Assembly (NCBI GenBank): GCA_914767885.1
Contig: CAJZBQ010000049.1
Span: 1-64,000 of the forward strand
Length of the DNA: 64,000 nt
Direction: 5' to 3'
Source of the DNA: Blepharisma stoltei
Taxonomy: Eukaryota > Ciliophora > Heterotrichea > Heterotrichida > Blepharismidae
The notes under the pieces are model-generated. The model was not told the DNA's origin. It made no database searches and worked only from the letters and a program-made list of their open reading frames with translations. The position numbers and the translations under genes were made by a program. Below, piece by piece: positions 1-10,707 of the stretch; positions within the stretch are counted from its first letter, which is position 1, and each line of letters begins with the position of its first letter.

Positions 1-2625
1 TAACCCCCTAACACCCCTAACACCCTAACACCACTAACACCCCTAACACCCAAACACCCTAACACCCTAACCCCACACCCTAACACCCTAACACCCTAAC
101 ACCCTAACACCCAACACCCTAACACCAACACCCTAACACCCTAACACCCTAACCACCCTAACACCCTAACACCCTAACACCCTAACACCCTAACACCCCC
201 TAACACCCTAACACCCTAACACCCTAACACCCTAACACCCTAACACCCTAACACCCTAACACCCTAACACCCTAACACCCTAACACCCTAACACCCTAAC
301 ACCCTAACACCCTAACACCCTAACACCCTAACACCCTAACACCCTAACACCCTAACACCCAAACACCCTAACACCCTAACACCCAACACCCCTAACACCC
401 TAACACCCTAACACCCTAACCACCCTAACACCCTAACCCCAACCCTAACACCCTAACACCCAACACCCACACCCTAACACCCTAACACACCCTACACCCC
501 TAACACCCTAACACCCTACACCCAACACCCTAACACCCTAACACCCTAACCCCTAACACCCAAACACCCTAACACCCTAACACCCAACACCCTAACACCC
601 TAACACCCAACCCCTAACACCCTAACACCCAACACCCTAACACCCTAACACCCTAACACCCTAACACCCAACACCCTAACACCCTAACACCCTAACACCC
701 TAACACCCTAACCAACCCTAACACCCTAACACCCTAACACCCTAACACCCTAACACCCCTAACACCCTAACACCCTAACACCCTAACACCCTAACACCCT
801 AACACCCCTAACACCCTAACACCCTAACACCCCACACCCCTAACACCCTAACACCCTAACACCCCTAACACCCTAACACCCTAACACCCAAACACCCTAA
901 CACCCTAACACCCTAACACCCTAACACCCTAACACCCTAACACCCTAACACCCTAACAACCCTAACACCCTAACACCCTAACACCCTAACACCCTAACAC
1001 CCTAACACCCTAACACCCTAACACCCTAACACCCTAACACCCTAACACCCTAACACCCTAACACCCTAACACCCTAACACCCTAACACCCTAACCACCCT
1101 AACACCCTAACACCCTAACACCCTAACACCCTAACACCCTAACACCCTAACACCCTAACACCCTAACACCCCTAACACCCTAACACCCTAACACCCTAAC
1201 ACCCCTAACACCCTAACACCCTAACACCCTAACACCCTAACACCCTAACACCCTAACACCCTAACACCCTAACACCCTAACACCCAACACCCTAACACCC
1301 TAACACCCTAACACCCTAACACCCTAACACCCTAACACCTAACACCTAACACACCCTAACACCCTAACACCCTAACACCCTAACACCCTAACACCCTAAC
1401 ACCCTAACACCCTAACCCCTAACACCCTAACACCCTAACACCCTAACACCCTAACACCCTAACACCCTAACACCCTAACACCCTAACACCCTAACACCCT
1501 AACACCCTAACACCCTAACACCCTAACACCCTAACACCCTAACACCCTAACACCCTAACACCCTAACACCCTAACACCCTAACACCCTAACACCCTAACA
1601 CCCTAACACCCTAACACCCTAACACCCTAACACCCTAACACCCTAACACCCTAACACCCTAACACCCTAACACCCTAACACCCCTAACACCCTAACACCC
1701 TAACACCCTAACACCCTAACACCCTAACACCCTAACACCCTAACACCCTAACACCCTAACACCCTAACACCCTAAACACCCTAACACCCTAACACCCTAA
1801 CACCCTAACACCCTAACACCCCTAACACCCTAACACCCTAACACCCTAACACCCTAACACCCTAACACCCTAACACCCTAACACCCTAACACCCTAACAC
1901 CCTAACACCCTAACACCCTAACACCCTAACACCCTAACACCCTAACACCCTAACACCCTAACCACCCCAAACACCCTAACACCCTAACACCCTAACACCC
2001 TAACACCCCTAACACCCTAACACCCCTAACACCCTAACACCCTAACACCCTAACACCCTAACACCCTAACACCCTAACACCCTAACACCCTAACACCCTA
2101 ACACCCTAACACCCTAACACCCTAACACCCTAACACCCTAACACCCTAACACCCTAACACCCTAACACCCTAACACCCTAACACCCTAACACCCCTAACA
2201 CCCTAACACCCTAACACCCTAACACCCTAACACCCTAACACCCTAACACCCTAACACCCTAACACCCTAACACCCTAACCACCCTACACACCCCTAACAC
2301 CCCTAACACCCTAACACCCTAACACCCTAACACCCTAACACCCTAACACCCTAACACCCTAACACCCTAACACCCTAACACCCTAACACCCTAACACCCT
2401 AACACCCTAACACCCTAACACCCTAACACCCCTAACACCCTAACACCCTAACACCCTAACACCCTAACACCCTAACACCCTAACACCCTAACACCCTAAC
2501 ACCCTAACACCCTAACACCCTAACACCCTAACACCCTAACACCCTAACACCCTAACACCCTAACACCCTAACACCCTAACACCCCTAACACCCTAACACC
2601 CTAACCCCTAACACCCTAACACCCT
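1..2625. repeat. Telomeric repeat array, (CCCTAACA)n
   Basis: An almost unbroken array of the 8-mer CCCTAACA, the C-rich strand running 5' to 3' from the window edge, so this is a left chromosome end. Variant units (CCCCTAACA, CCCAACA, CCCTAACC) are scattered and denser in the first 900 bases. The array stops abruptly at about 2625. The unit matches what I recall for heterotrich ciliates. The length is more typical of germline than of somatic ciliate chromosomes, which is inference. Confidence 0.97.
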
Positions 2626-2919
2626 ATAAAAAAATTCATCAATTAAAATAAAAAAACCTTTTATAAAATTTTAATTAAAGTGGAGCTATTTAAGCACCAG
2701 CTATACATTTTCAACAAAATTTAAACAATCCTAAAAATTCTAAGAAGAAATTTTAAACAATATTTTAAGGGATCTATAGGCTTCGAAAAATTTCTTAGAT
2801 ATAGCAAATAAGCATATAATTAGGTTTCTAATTTTGGTAGGAGATTAGATGCACTTCTGCCTTTTTCAAATATTTCGATTTTGCAATTTTAAGGATTAAG
2901 GATAGATTAAATTGTAATG
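2626..2919. other. Subtelomeric AT-rich spacer
   Basis: AT-rich DNA between the telomere and the first coding signal. I see no gene, no element ends and no telomere-like degenerate units beyond the array. Confidence 0.6.
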
Positions 2920-3429
2920 GGATTATTTAAGTCCATATCAGGCTCAGATGACCCTAAAATATGATCACACATAACGACGATTTTTCTGACGGTGCCACCA
3001 AAATTCGTGATGTCGGGAAAACTCCCCAATACTGCTTTGATCTTACTCAGGACGAGCGGCCGATAGTGCCCAGGGTATAGAAACCGCTCAATACTTCCTT
3101 CTGACACTACCACACGCCTTATGCAGGCAATATGGAATTCCTTTTAGGCTTAATAGATCGCACGATTTAAATCTGGATATCCAAGAAAATAAAATTATAA
3201 GGATTCGCAGTTGATCTACAGAGATATTTGATGAGTTTGCTATCACTGAGGATGATCAGTATATAATCTATATGAATTTGATAAAAATTAAGATTTGCAT
3301 GATCATCTACTTCAAGAAAGGTGAAGCCTTGGTGGTAGACAAAAAATTAGCTCAATAACTACAGATGGCATAGCTTGTATAGATTTACAAGAGATAACAA
3401 ATATTGCTATTGAATATAGTGATTTTTAA
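2920..3429 (+). CDS. Unrecognised protein, about 168 residues, two apparent frame breaks
   Basis: With TGA as Trp the frame starts MGLFKSISGSDDPKIWSH and runs to LLRTSG near 3060, where a single-base correction in GCGGCC joins it to DSAQGIETAQYF. It continues past LDIQENKIIRIRSW to VVDKK near 3350, where one extra A in a six-A run joins SSITTDGIACIDLQ and the stop at 3427-3429. The three pieces read as ordinary globular protein. I do not recognise a family. This is the most telomere-proximal coding signal, about 300 bases from the array. It could be a true gene with assembly errors or a young pseudogene. Confidence 0.5.
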
Positions 3430-3949
3430 ATATTGTTGAAAAATCAAACATATTTATGAAATGACTTACCTCTCCTCTTGGTCGCAATAAAACTATTAAT
3501 AGTTCCTATAGGAGATAATCCTTTGTTAACTAGCAACAATATTTTGAATATTTTTTTATTAAACATTTTTCGATATATATTTAATTATTGCAGTAATGAA
3601 ATCTCAGCTTGCGCTCAACAAAAACTTGTAATATTATTTTTAAATAAAAGGATAAATGAATATTATTTGAGTTTTAAATGATTTTTTAAGAAGATTTTAT
3701 TAATCGATTCAATCTCCTAAATATTTAATCGGCATTCAAGTTGCATTAACTCCATTAAAATGAGTTAAACTATTATATAAAATTATAATTATTACCTAGG
3801 AAAAATTTAAAAGTAACTGATATTTTTTCCAATTTGCATAGGATGAGAGTAAGCTGCATCTATAGTTGTCCAATTGCTTTTTATGCTTAAAAGATCTCTG
3901 CCTTTTATAACTGTTTCTAGCCAATATCTTAATAATTAATGTTTTTGGT
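3430..3949. other. AT-rich interval, nothing firm
   Basis: Short open stretches on both strands but none convincing. A 46-codon minus-strand stretch (3426-3566, starting MFNKKIFKILLL) is the best of them and is not called. Confidence 0.4.
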
Positions 3950-4305
3950 TTAAACTTTTAGAAATGAGATTGAATAATAAACAAAAAATAGAGCTAACTT
4001 ATTATCTTTTTTATTTTGGTATTGTTCTATCGGCATCTCCATCTGTGATTTTAAAGACACTAGGTTTTTGATTACAGGTATGTTGTCTAAATTTCGTCCT
4101 CTATTTGCAATTCGATTAAAAATAAAATTACTCCTAAGTTTTCCCAATGAGCTTTTCATCATTCTGTTGTTTTTGCTAAATTTCATGTCTATGATATCCT
4201 CTTTTTGAGTTCTATATAGGGATTTCTTTTTAGCCTTCTTTTTTATAAATGCATTGACAGAAAAATCTCAGCATCCTCGCATAAGCTTCGCAATAATAAT
4301 CTTTC
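3950..4305 (-). CDS. Unrecognised basic protein, about 118 residues
   Basis: The likely start is MKDYYCEAYARMLRFF at 4305. After CIYKK a run of six A residues must lose one base, after which the frame continues KAKKKSLYRTQKEDIIDMKFS and then RSNFIFNRIANRGRN to the end at 3950. The protein is rich in Lys, Arg and Asn. The last 14 residues (hydrophobic, after NKKDNKLA) may be intron or IES read-through instead of protein. No family recognised. Confidence 0.45.
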
Positions 4306-4384
4306 ATGTTTATATTAAATCCTCTTAATATTTTTTCCTAGTTAATATCAAGGATGACTTCACAAAGTAAAGGGTACTAAGAGG

Positions 4385-4625
4385 GTTCGAGTTAAGTTAT
4401 GGGTATGAAGGAGACCTAGACAATCATTCTCAACCAATTCCTCCTCTGGAGTAGGACCTGAGACGACTGGATCGTTAAATTTAAAAGTAACAGAGGTCTC
4501 CCGGAGAGATGGTGATGCCACCAATTGGTGATGAAGTCAGTAAATTTGATGACGTTATTAAATCATATGGAAAATTTTCAAGATTATTACAAGTCTTTAA
4601 AGAAATTTTTAATATTTTAAGGGCT
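4385..4625 (+). mobile_element. Fragment of a dispersed GC-rich element, related to 57410-57600
   Basis: This stretch aligns by eye with part of the insertion inside the PERK-like gene. Both have a start like AAGGAG(A)CC(T)AGAC, then a proline-codon-like CCTCC/CCCCC block, then GGTCTC-CC near a GATGACGT motif. The copies are clearly diverged. No ends or target duplication are visible here, so this is a decayed or partial copy. Confidence 0.5.
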
Positions 4626-4771
4626 TTTTTAGCCTATTAAACCCTCCTCCTTCTCCTCTAGTTAATACAAATTCAAAATGGTATAAAAATAATTTCTAAT
4701 TCAATAAAAGATTTCTAAAGCTCAGCATGAAATATTATATGTTATATTAATATTATTAACAGTTTTACTCT

Positions 4772-4972
4772 CTAGGTTAAACCGATCTCTATGAAAGCCT
4801 GTGCCACAAAAATAAATATACATATTTTTGTCACTATCAAAGAAACAGAGTTTTCTCTGAGATCATGCGAGTGGCCACCACAAAGTCTGATAAGTGAAAT
4901 ATTTCCTAAACTAACTTCGCAATAGCCTATATGGCATTTATCTTGTTGAAAGAATTTGCAATCTACAATCAT
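4772..4972 (-). CDS. Small Cys-containing ORF, 66 residues, doubtful
   Basis: The frame begins MIVDCKFFQQDKCHIGYCEV and includes RLCGGHSHD, giving four Cys and paired His in the first 35 residues, then a hydrophobic tail. The Cys spacing could bind zinc but fits no family I know. It is short and in poor surroundings, so it may be a chance ORF. Confidence 0.25.
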   Translation of the reverse strand: MIVDCKFFQQDKCHIGYCEVSLGNISLIRLCGGHSHDLRENSVSLIVTKICIFIFVAQAFIEIGLT

Positions 4973-5206
4973 TAAAAGTGTCTGAATCTTAGTTATTTAT
5001 ATAAAAAATCTTAATTGGGAAATTCATTGAGAATTTTGTTTCTTATATACAAATAATTTAATACTAATACTCAAAAATTTCAAAAATAAATAATTCATCT
5101 TTCTACAAATTATATAATTATAATAATTTTTAAAGTGATTTATATGCTTCGGCCCTCAATAGTAGATATCCTAATAGTTCTAATAAAATAAATACCATTG
5201 AATATA

Positions 5207-7198
5207 ATGAGCAAAATTCCTATATTTGACAGCCGCGAATCAATATTAAAAGCTCTTGATGACTGAACTCATGGGTTTACCTTGCAGATACTCGCAATGT
5301 ACAACTCTCGGCTAGGTGGAATTATAAAAGACCGTGCTTTAATGAGTATCCCTATAGACGACCACATGGCTCATCGTGGTCATTCAGTCTTCGATACTTT
5401 ATCTGTAATTGATGGAAAATCATACAAGTTGCAAGCTCATTTAGATAGAATAATAAGATCTGCTAACCAAGCTAGGATAGAATTGCCCTTAACACGTGAA
5501 GAAATGGGAAACGCTTTAAAGCAGCTTGCAGCCTCTACAAATTTGAGATTCTGCAAACTCAGATATTGAATTTCTGCAGGGCCAGGATCTGTGACTGTTA
5601 TGCCATGGCCTAAGATGTCGACTTTTTATGCAATAGTTTACGCAGGAGATGTAAGGACCGGAAATAGTGATATTAAAAATGAATTTACCATATATACATA
5701 AAATGGCGTATGACGTCCGACCCGTCCTCTCGTGTGACGGTAACCCATGTATATCCGGGCATGGTTTTCAGGAGGAGTGATATGGCCCAGCAGTATCAGG
5801 AGCCCAGAGGCGATGGGCACGCACACAGACCCGCTGATTTGTGGCCTGATCCTTGGGCAGTTAATCGCAAATCCTTTTTCCAGCAGCGCCCTAGCCAGTG
5901 GGTGCCCGAAATGGAGCAGGGTGATTTCCCTGCTCAGGCTGCTCTAGATGGCTTTGCCCCGAATCACGGAAGTGGTTGAGTTTTTACTCTGGGATGACCT
6001 GGTAAAAGGGGAGGCAGGCTAGACTTACAATCAAGGCGGTCCCTCGGTTAAAGGGTCCCGATTAAGTGGACGACACCGGCCAGGGTAGGTACAGTTGGCC
6101 TCGAAGGGCGAAGGGACTGAGTTGGAAATGGTGGTGCCCAGCAAATGTCTGCGGACACAAAAAGGGCAACCCACTACCGAGAAAACCAGGGGTTTCGGCC
6201 TGGGCTCAGAGTTACCAGAGGTGGAAGTCCACCCAATTCGCTTGTGCCAGCACGCCACTGGAAGTAGAGACTTTAAATATTCAGCTTTAACATTAACATT
6301 AACATTAACAAAAATGAATTTACCTCGTCTATACCTCTAAAGCCAAAATTGTTAGCAACTATGAAATCGACTAATTATTTATTAAATGCCCTTTGTGCAA
6401 TGGAATCAAGTGATAAAGGAGGATGAATTGGACTGCAGAAAGATGAAGAAGGGTTTATAACAGAAGGTCCAGTCGCTAATATTTCCTTTGTGTTGCCTGG
6501 AGGGAGGTTTTTGACTCCTCCTTTTGATGATATTTTGAGAGGGACGACTATTCCATCAATAATTGCTCATGCAAATGAATTACAGTATTTTTTAATTTTT
6601 TTTTTAAAAATTGGGTAAAAAAAATAAAAAAATAAAAAATAGTGTAGTGGAGAGAGGATTATTGACGTCAGTTGAGCAGAGGCAGATTCATATAGATGAA
6701 GCCAAAACGTGCGAAGAAATGTTTTACTCAACCGCTGATTCAATTCACCCTGTTTTAGAATGGGATGGAAGAAGAATAGGAAATGGCACAAGAGTCCGAT
6801 AGCTCAATTGCTTAGTTAATTTGAGACAGGCATGAACATATTGGTGGTGCGGATGCCATGACTTTTGTATGAGAAATTTATCTGCATTGCAAAGAATAGC
6901 TTAGTGGTTTTAGAAAACTGCCTTTCCTCTTTAATTAATGTTGAGCTTATAGAAATCTGCTACACTGTGACTGGAAATTGTTAGCCCGATCCTTGCTTTA
7001 GTGTTGGCTATAATAATAGTTTAATTTAAGGATTTCCATTTAAGTCTGTGCGATTACACAAGAAAGCAAGCTGACACATGCCGCCATTTTAATGTAAGTC
7101 CGATAGTTGAAGAGCTCATAAATTTTCAATTGAGAGACTTTGAAAATCCAGAGCTTTTAGAAGAAATCCCTTATAATTTATATACAAGTGAGAATTAA
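5207..7198 (+). CDS. Class IV PLP-dependent aminotransferase (BCAT / D-amino-acid transaminase / ADC lyase family)
   Basis: Four exons, 5207-5689, 6325-6582, 6647-6801 and 7106-7198, rebuild a protein of about 329 residues. It has the fold-IV hallmarks: SRLGGIIKDRALMSIP near residue 31, HRGHSVFDTL, the probable PLP lysine in KSTNYLLNALCAMES, and TEGPVANISF, whose Glu contacts the pyridine nitrogen in this family. Near the C-terminus GNGTR-(G)PIVEEL matches the usual GDGkpGPvt loop. Exon lengths sum to one base short of a multiple of three; one missing G in AGAGTCCG explains it. In-frame TGA encodes Trp (KLRYW, GGWIGL). The substrate cannot be told from sequence. Interrupted by a retroposon and two IESs. 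Confidence 0.88.
5690..6324 (+). mobile_element. SINE-like retroposon in the aminotransferase gene
   Basis: A 635-bp GC-rich insertion flanked by a perfect 15-bp duplication AAAAATGAATTTACC (5675-5689 and 6310-6324). It starts with a hairpin-prone head containing TATATCCGGGCATGGTTTTC and ends in a (TTAACA)n tail. No long ORF is supported. The 3' simple-repeat tail and long target duplication indicate LINE-type target-primed insertion, which is inference. Removing one duplication copy restores the reading frame exactly, and the duplication contains a TA. Confidence 0.85.
6583..6646 (+). other. TA-bounded IES, 64 bp
   Basis: The sequence between the TA at 6581-6582 and the TA at 6645-6646 is almost pure A and T with stops in all frames. 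Excision joins HANEL to VERGLLTSVEQRQ in frame within the aminotransferase. Confidence 0.88.
6802..7105 (+). other. TA-bounded IES, 304 bp
   Basis: Flanked by a direct repeat GTCCGATAG (6795-6802, 7099-7106) containing the TA. Non-coding. Excision joins the aminotransferase GNGTR loop to PIVEELINFQ, apart from one missing base just upstream. Confidence 0.8.
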
Positions 7199-7217
7199 TT
7201 AATAAAATCTCAATAAA

Positions 7218-9229
7218 ATGTATCAAACTTTTGATTTCAATGATAGCTTAGACCACAAAAAAGACTTGAAATTCAAAGAAATAGCCCATTATGCAAAAAA
7301 ACCAGGATCTACCAAGTGATTTCATGATAATTCTGGACTTCCTTATTCAACGCTAATGAGTCATTATAAGCCAACTCTTCCAACTACTCCTCAGACAAAA
7401 ACTCATAGAAATTCTTCTTGAGATTTACTAACTCCCCCCCTCCGTGAGTGAACAAAACCATTAGAAAAATCCCTATTTTTTGCTCGAAAACCCACTCCGT
7501 GAGTGAACAAAAATTTTTTAATAGAAAATTTTTTATGGAAAAAAAATTTGATATATAAGTGATAATTAGTATAATGATTCTGTTTAATTTTAAACGAATT
7601 GCGTTTTAAAACATAAATTTTATAGATTAAATTAATATTTGCTTTCAAATTTTTGCGAATTAGGATTTTTTTTTAAATTTCGAGAAAAAAAAATTTTTTC
7701 TATAAAATTTATATATAAATATTTTTAAAAACAAAAAATTAACCCCCCTCCGTAAACAAAATTTTTTTGTTCACTCGCTAATGGGGGAGTAAGCCCTACA
7801 AATGCCAATTTTACTCACAATTATTCACAAATTATAGAAAATAAACTAAAAATTATTTTTTATTCCATTAAAAATTTATTTATTTATTTTAAATTTTTTT
7901 AAAAACCAAAAATAAACTAAAAGATTCAATCGGAAAAAGCCACCCAGAAAATCAAATGGGTCACTGTTATAAATTAACTCCAAAAGAGGCTATATTAAAG
8001 GTAGAAGACGCTTTAAAATATTTGAAATTAAGGGAAATTGGGTGCAGCAAACAAGAAGCTATTACATTTTGCAGCAGAGATAGGTGCACTCATTCAGTGC
8101 CTGAATATGAACTTCCTGCAAGATTACGAACGAACCATAGCTCAAGGACTTTAGTAAACCAAGAAAATTCGAAATATAAGCTGTATAAGTCAAGTATGGA
8201 AGTGGAGTGTTTTGATTCTGTAAATAAAGCAATTACTAATTATAATTTATAAAAGAGAATGTGCTTAAAAGTCTTTTTAGCTAATAAAATATTTATTTGT
8301 ATTTATAGGGAATATTTAATTGCTCATAGGTATGAACCTGAACCTTATATGAATTCGTATATAGAAGAATGCCATCAAGATAATCTAACTGAATTAGCGA
8401 AAAAAGAAAATAATGAAATAACTATATTGGAAACAGAAGAATTTATAGACGAGGCCAATAAATTGTACAATTTTAAATTGCCTTTTAGAACTCTGCTAGA
8501 AAAAATTATTAATAAGAATACCCTTGAAAAAATAGAAATTTCGCCTAAAAATTCTACAGTAAAGAATTTTGATGATTTTGCATCGGAAAGGCCATTAATT
8601 AGGTTTTCCTCCATAATCACTCCAAAAAAGGAGCCTAAAAAGAGCAGCCCAGAAAAAATGAGCTTTTCTCAAATTCTTCATCCGCAAACAATCCCAAAGC
8701 AAACAGTTAATGAGCAAACTGATCATAATATCCTTATAAAATCAGAATCTTCCAAGTCTTATGAATTAAAATTAAAACAATCTCGACGTGATTTTTTATT
8801 ATATTTAAGATAATTATTATTTAAAAAAATTAAAAAATAATTAAATTCCTATTTAATCCCTTTAGAATAAACATGAAAAATCTCGAAGAAAAAATAAAGC
8901 AAAATATAATCAATTCCAAATATGAACTTTATGAAAAAATTTGTAAAAAAGCTTCACAAAATGATGCATTAATTAGAAAAAAGCAAGAAAAAAAGCAGCA
9001 AATTGATGAAGATATGCAAAAACAATTAGAATTAAAATTTGAAGAAATTAAAGAGAAAATGGAAAAAGCCAAGCAGGAAAGATTAAAATTAAAAGAAGGA
9101 AAAAAAATAAAAGCAAAAGAATACAATAAAAAACATGATCAGAAAGTTGAGGAACTTAGGGTCAGCAAATCTATTGATTTAGAAAATAGGATGAAAATTA
9201 TGCTAAAAAGGCAGAAATCGAAATTTTAA
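7218..9229 (+). CDS. Unknown protein with C-terminal coiled coil, 482 residues
   Basis: Five exons (7218-7430, 7792-7848, 7920-8244, 8308-8801, 8870-9229) sum to exactly 483 codons. The start is MYQTFDFNDSLDHKK, 20 bases after the aminotransferase stop. The middle (KEAILKVEDALKYLK, then IGCSKQEAITFCSRD) may be helical. Residues from about 365 on are a Lys/Glu coiled coil (EEKIKQNIINSKYELY, then EEIKEKMEKAKQERLK). The central part has a Ser/Lys linker with TPKKEPKKSSPEK. No family recognised; a cytoskeletal or centrosome-type role would be a guess. It carries one MITE and three short IESs. Confidence 0.85.
7432..7789. mobile_element. MITE family 1, copy in coiled-coil gene
   Basis: A 358-bp palindromic element starting CTCCCCCCCTCCGTGAGTG and ending GGGGGAG, flanked by TAA on both sides (7429-7431, 7790-7792). 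The 3' arm is degenerate here (CTCGCTAATGGGGGAG). Excision between the TAs joins DLL to SPTNANFTHN in frame. Confidence 0.9.
7849..7919 (+). other. TA-bounded IES, 71 bp
   Basis: Flanked by the repeat ATAAACTAAA (left 7841-7850, right 7912-7921). Nearly all A and T. Excision joins IIENKL to KDSIGKSHPE in frame. Confidence 0.88.
8245..8307 (+). other. TA-bounded IES, 63 bp
   Basis: TA at 8243-8244 and 8306-8307. Contains a TAA stop in the host frame. Excision joins AITNY to REYLIAHRYEP in frame. Confidence 0.87.
8802..8869 (+). other. TA-bounded IES, 68 bp
   Basis: TA at 8800-8801 and 8868-8869. Without excision the gene would stop at RRDFLLYLR. With excision it continues NMKNLEEKIKQN, and the total exon length becomes divisible by three. 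Confidence 0.82.
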
Positions 9230-9235
9230 TAATTT

Positions 9236-9502
9236 TTAATTTTTGATTTTTTCTCTAATATCATTGATAATTTCTAAAGCATATGATGATAATTCTTTAT
9301 TGCACAAGCAGCAGTTATCACTAGGCCAATAAATTTGGCATAAAACACAAACATCATCTTCGCAACATCTTTTAGGGATAAATCTCTCCCTTTTGAATTT
9401 TTCCCCACATATTTTGCATATCGCATATAAAATTTTATCGATTTTTATTTTGGTTTCTTCTGATAATTCACGTTTGCATTCTAAGCAGTTACCCATTCCC
9501 AT
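9236..9502 (-). CDS. Small Cys-rich, probably zinc-binding protein, 88 residues
   Basis: Starts MGMGNCLECKRELSEE and contains five CxxC-type pairs or near-pairs: CLEC, CKIC, RCCEDDVC, CVLC, CCLCNKEL. This spacing suggests two or three zinc sites, RING- or B-box-like in density but not matching a standard consensus. It ends 7 bases from the end of the convergent coiled-coil gene. It is the first of three Cys-rich minus-strand genes in 2.3 kb, which may be old paralogues. Confidence 0.65.
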   Translation of the reverse strand: MGMGNCLECKRELSEETKIKIDKILYAICKICGEKFKRERFIPKRCCEDDVCVLCQIYWPSDNCCLCNKELSSYALEIINDIREKIKN

Positions 9503-9714
9503 TATTTGAACTACCTCTCCTCCATGAATGATAGAACCTATATTTTTTTTTATAAGATTAATTAATCGTTAATTAAATCTTAATACTATGATTTATTCAT
9601 GATACTTGCCAATCCATAAAGGTTTACAACATTTTAAAGGCTAAACTATGTTCATGCTATACAATTTTTTTTTAACCTAAAAAAATCCTCACAAGTGAGG
9701 TCAATTTTCTTGCT

Positions 9715-10098
9715 CTATCAAAGAAGTAAGCATTCTCTGCAATAATAATGCTTTAAAGGGCAAATAGATGTCAAGCAATTCTTTACAAAATAAACTATTT
9801 TTTTACAGCCATCACAATAGCCTTTTTCAGAAATAAACTCTTGAGTATAATTATCCCATTTTTCCACCTTCCCAGAACGTAAATTAAAAGCAAAACATTC
9901 TTTGCATAAATTATCATGAAATTCACTAATTTCTTTAATAATTCCGCAGTTCTTGCAACTAAGATATTTCTCCTGATCTGCCTGAGCCAGTAGGAAGTCA
10001 TATATAGGTTCAATAATTTTTCAATAATTATCTTTTTTTAGTGGATCCCTACATATTGAGCAAAAAAAGGGTAATTGATTTATTTCAAGCACTTTCAT
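9715..10098 (-). CDS. Cys-rich, probably zinc-binding protein, 127 residues
   Basis: Starts MKVLEINQLPFFCSICRDPL. Cys pairs follow in order: CSIC, CKNC, CKEC, CDGC and CPLKHYYCREC, so about ten ligands. The last motif (C-x6-C-x2-C with a His) resembles half of a RING finger. TGA is read as Trp at DNYWKII and at LLLW before the TAG stop. Its 5' end overlaps the Gln-rich plus-strand ORF. No family name can be given. Confidence 0.65.
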
Positions 10099-10104
10099 TT
10101 TTTA

Positions 10105-10470
10105 GAGCGAAATGAGTCACAGCCTGAACAGTATCTTGAACAACTACCTGAAGCACAGCCTGAGCAGCAACTTGAGCAGCAACTTGAGCAGCATCCTGAG
10201 CAGCAACTTGACCAGAAACTTGACCAGCAACTTGACCAGCAACTTGAGCAGCAATTTGAGCAGCAATTTGAACAGCTACATAAACTACATCATGAACAAC
10301 ACCATGAAAATCTATGTGATGTACAGCCTGAGCGGCAACTTGAACTACGCACTGAGTGGCAACTTGTATCACAGTCAGAGAGGCAACCTGAACTGCAACA
10401 TGTACAGCTATCTGAAGAGCATCTTGAACAACAACCTGCACAGCAAACTGGACAACATGGTCAAACAAAA
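10105..10470. repeat. 12-bp minisatellite
   Basis: About 30 degenerate copies of CAGCAACTTGAG with interruptions, better conserved from 10150 to 10270. Confidence 0.85.
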
Positions 10471-10692
10471 GTAGGACTACTGGACATGATACTGTGTAGT
10501 TGAAGGTATGAAGAAATGGCGTGAAGCTGGATTGGAGGTGGTAGGCTTGAAGAGGTAAAGGCACTGGACAAAAGCATAAAACAATATCACATGGAAGTGC
10601 TAAGAGAGAGAGCAGCAGGTGCAGCTAGATTGAGAAGGACACAAGAATTAAAACAGAGTAGAATTACGAATTGATTAAAGCTTGATCCATAA
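10105..10692 (+). CDS. Gln-rich repeat ORF with Arg-rich tail, unknown
   Basis: From 10105 to about 10470 the DNA is a degenerate 12-bp minisatellite, CAGCAACTTGAG, encoding QQLE/QQLD units on the plus strand. The same frame continues through two TGA(Trp) codons into LDKSIKQYHMEVLRERAAG and RRTQELKQSRITNWLKLDP, stop at 10690-10692. All frames of the minisatellite are open, so the repeat itself is no evidence of coding; the tail is. The tail could be the 3' end of a mobile-element ORF, which is a guess. The start codon is unclear because the upstream ATG at 10075 lies antisense to the Cys-rich gene. Confidence 0.4.
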
Positions 10693-10707
10693 GGATCGGT
10701 TAGGCGA

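Noticed and set aside
2907-3113. Minus-strand 68-codon ORF near the telomere
   Set aside because: Starts only on GTG and is antisense to a better plus-strand frame that continues much further with TGA as Trp.
3426-3566. Minus-strand 46-codon ORF starting MFNKKIFKILLL
   Set aside because: Reads plausibly but is short, isolated and without family or splice support.
5710-6340. Several overlapping 60-90 codon ORFs in the GC-rich insertion
   Set aside because: They overlap on both strands, share no protein features and reflect high GC with few stops; the segment is a retroposon with target duplication.
10085-10564. 159-codon minus-strand ORF over the Gln minisatellite (Val-Ala-Gln repeats)
   Set aside because: It is open because the 12-bp repeat lacks stops in every frame; only the plus frame continues into a non-repetitive protein-like tail.
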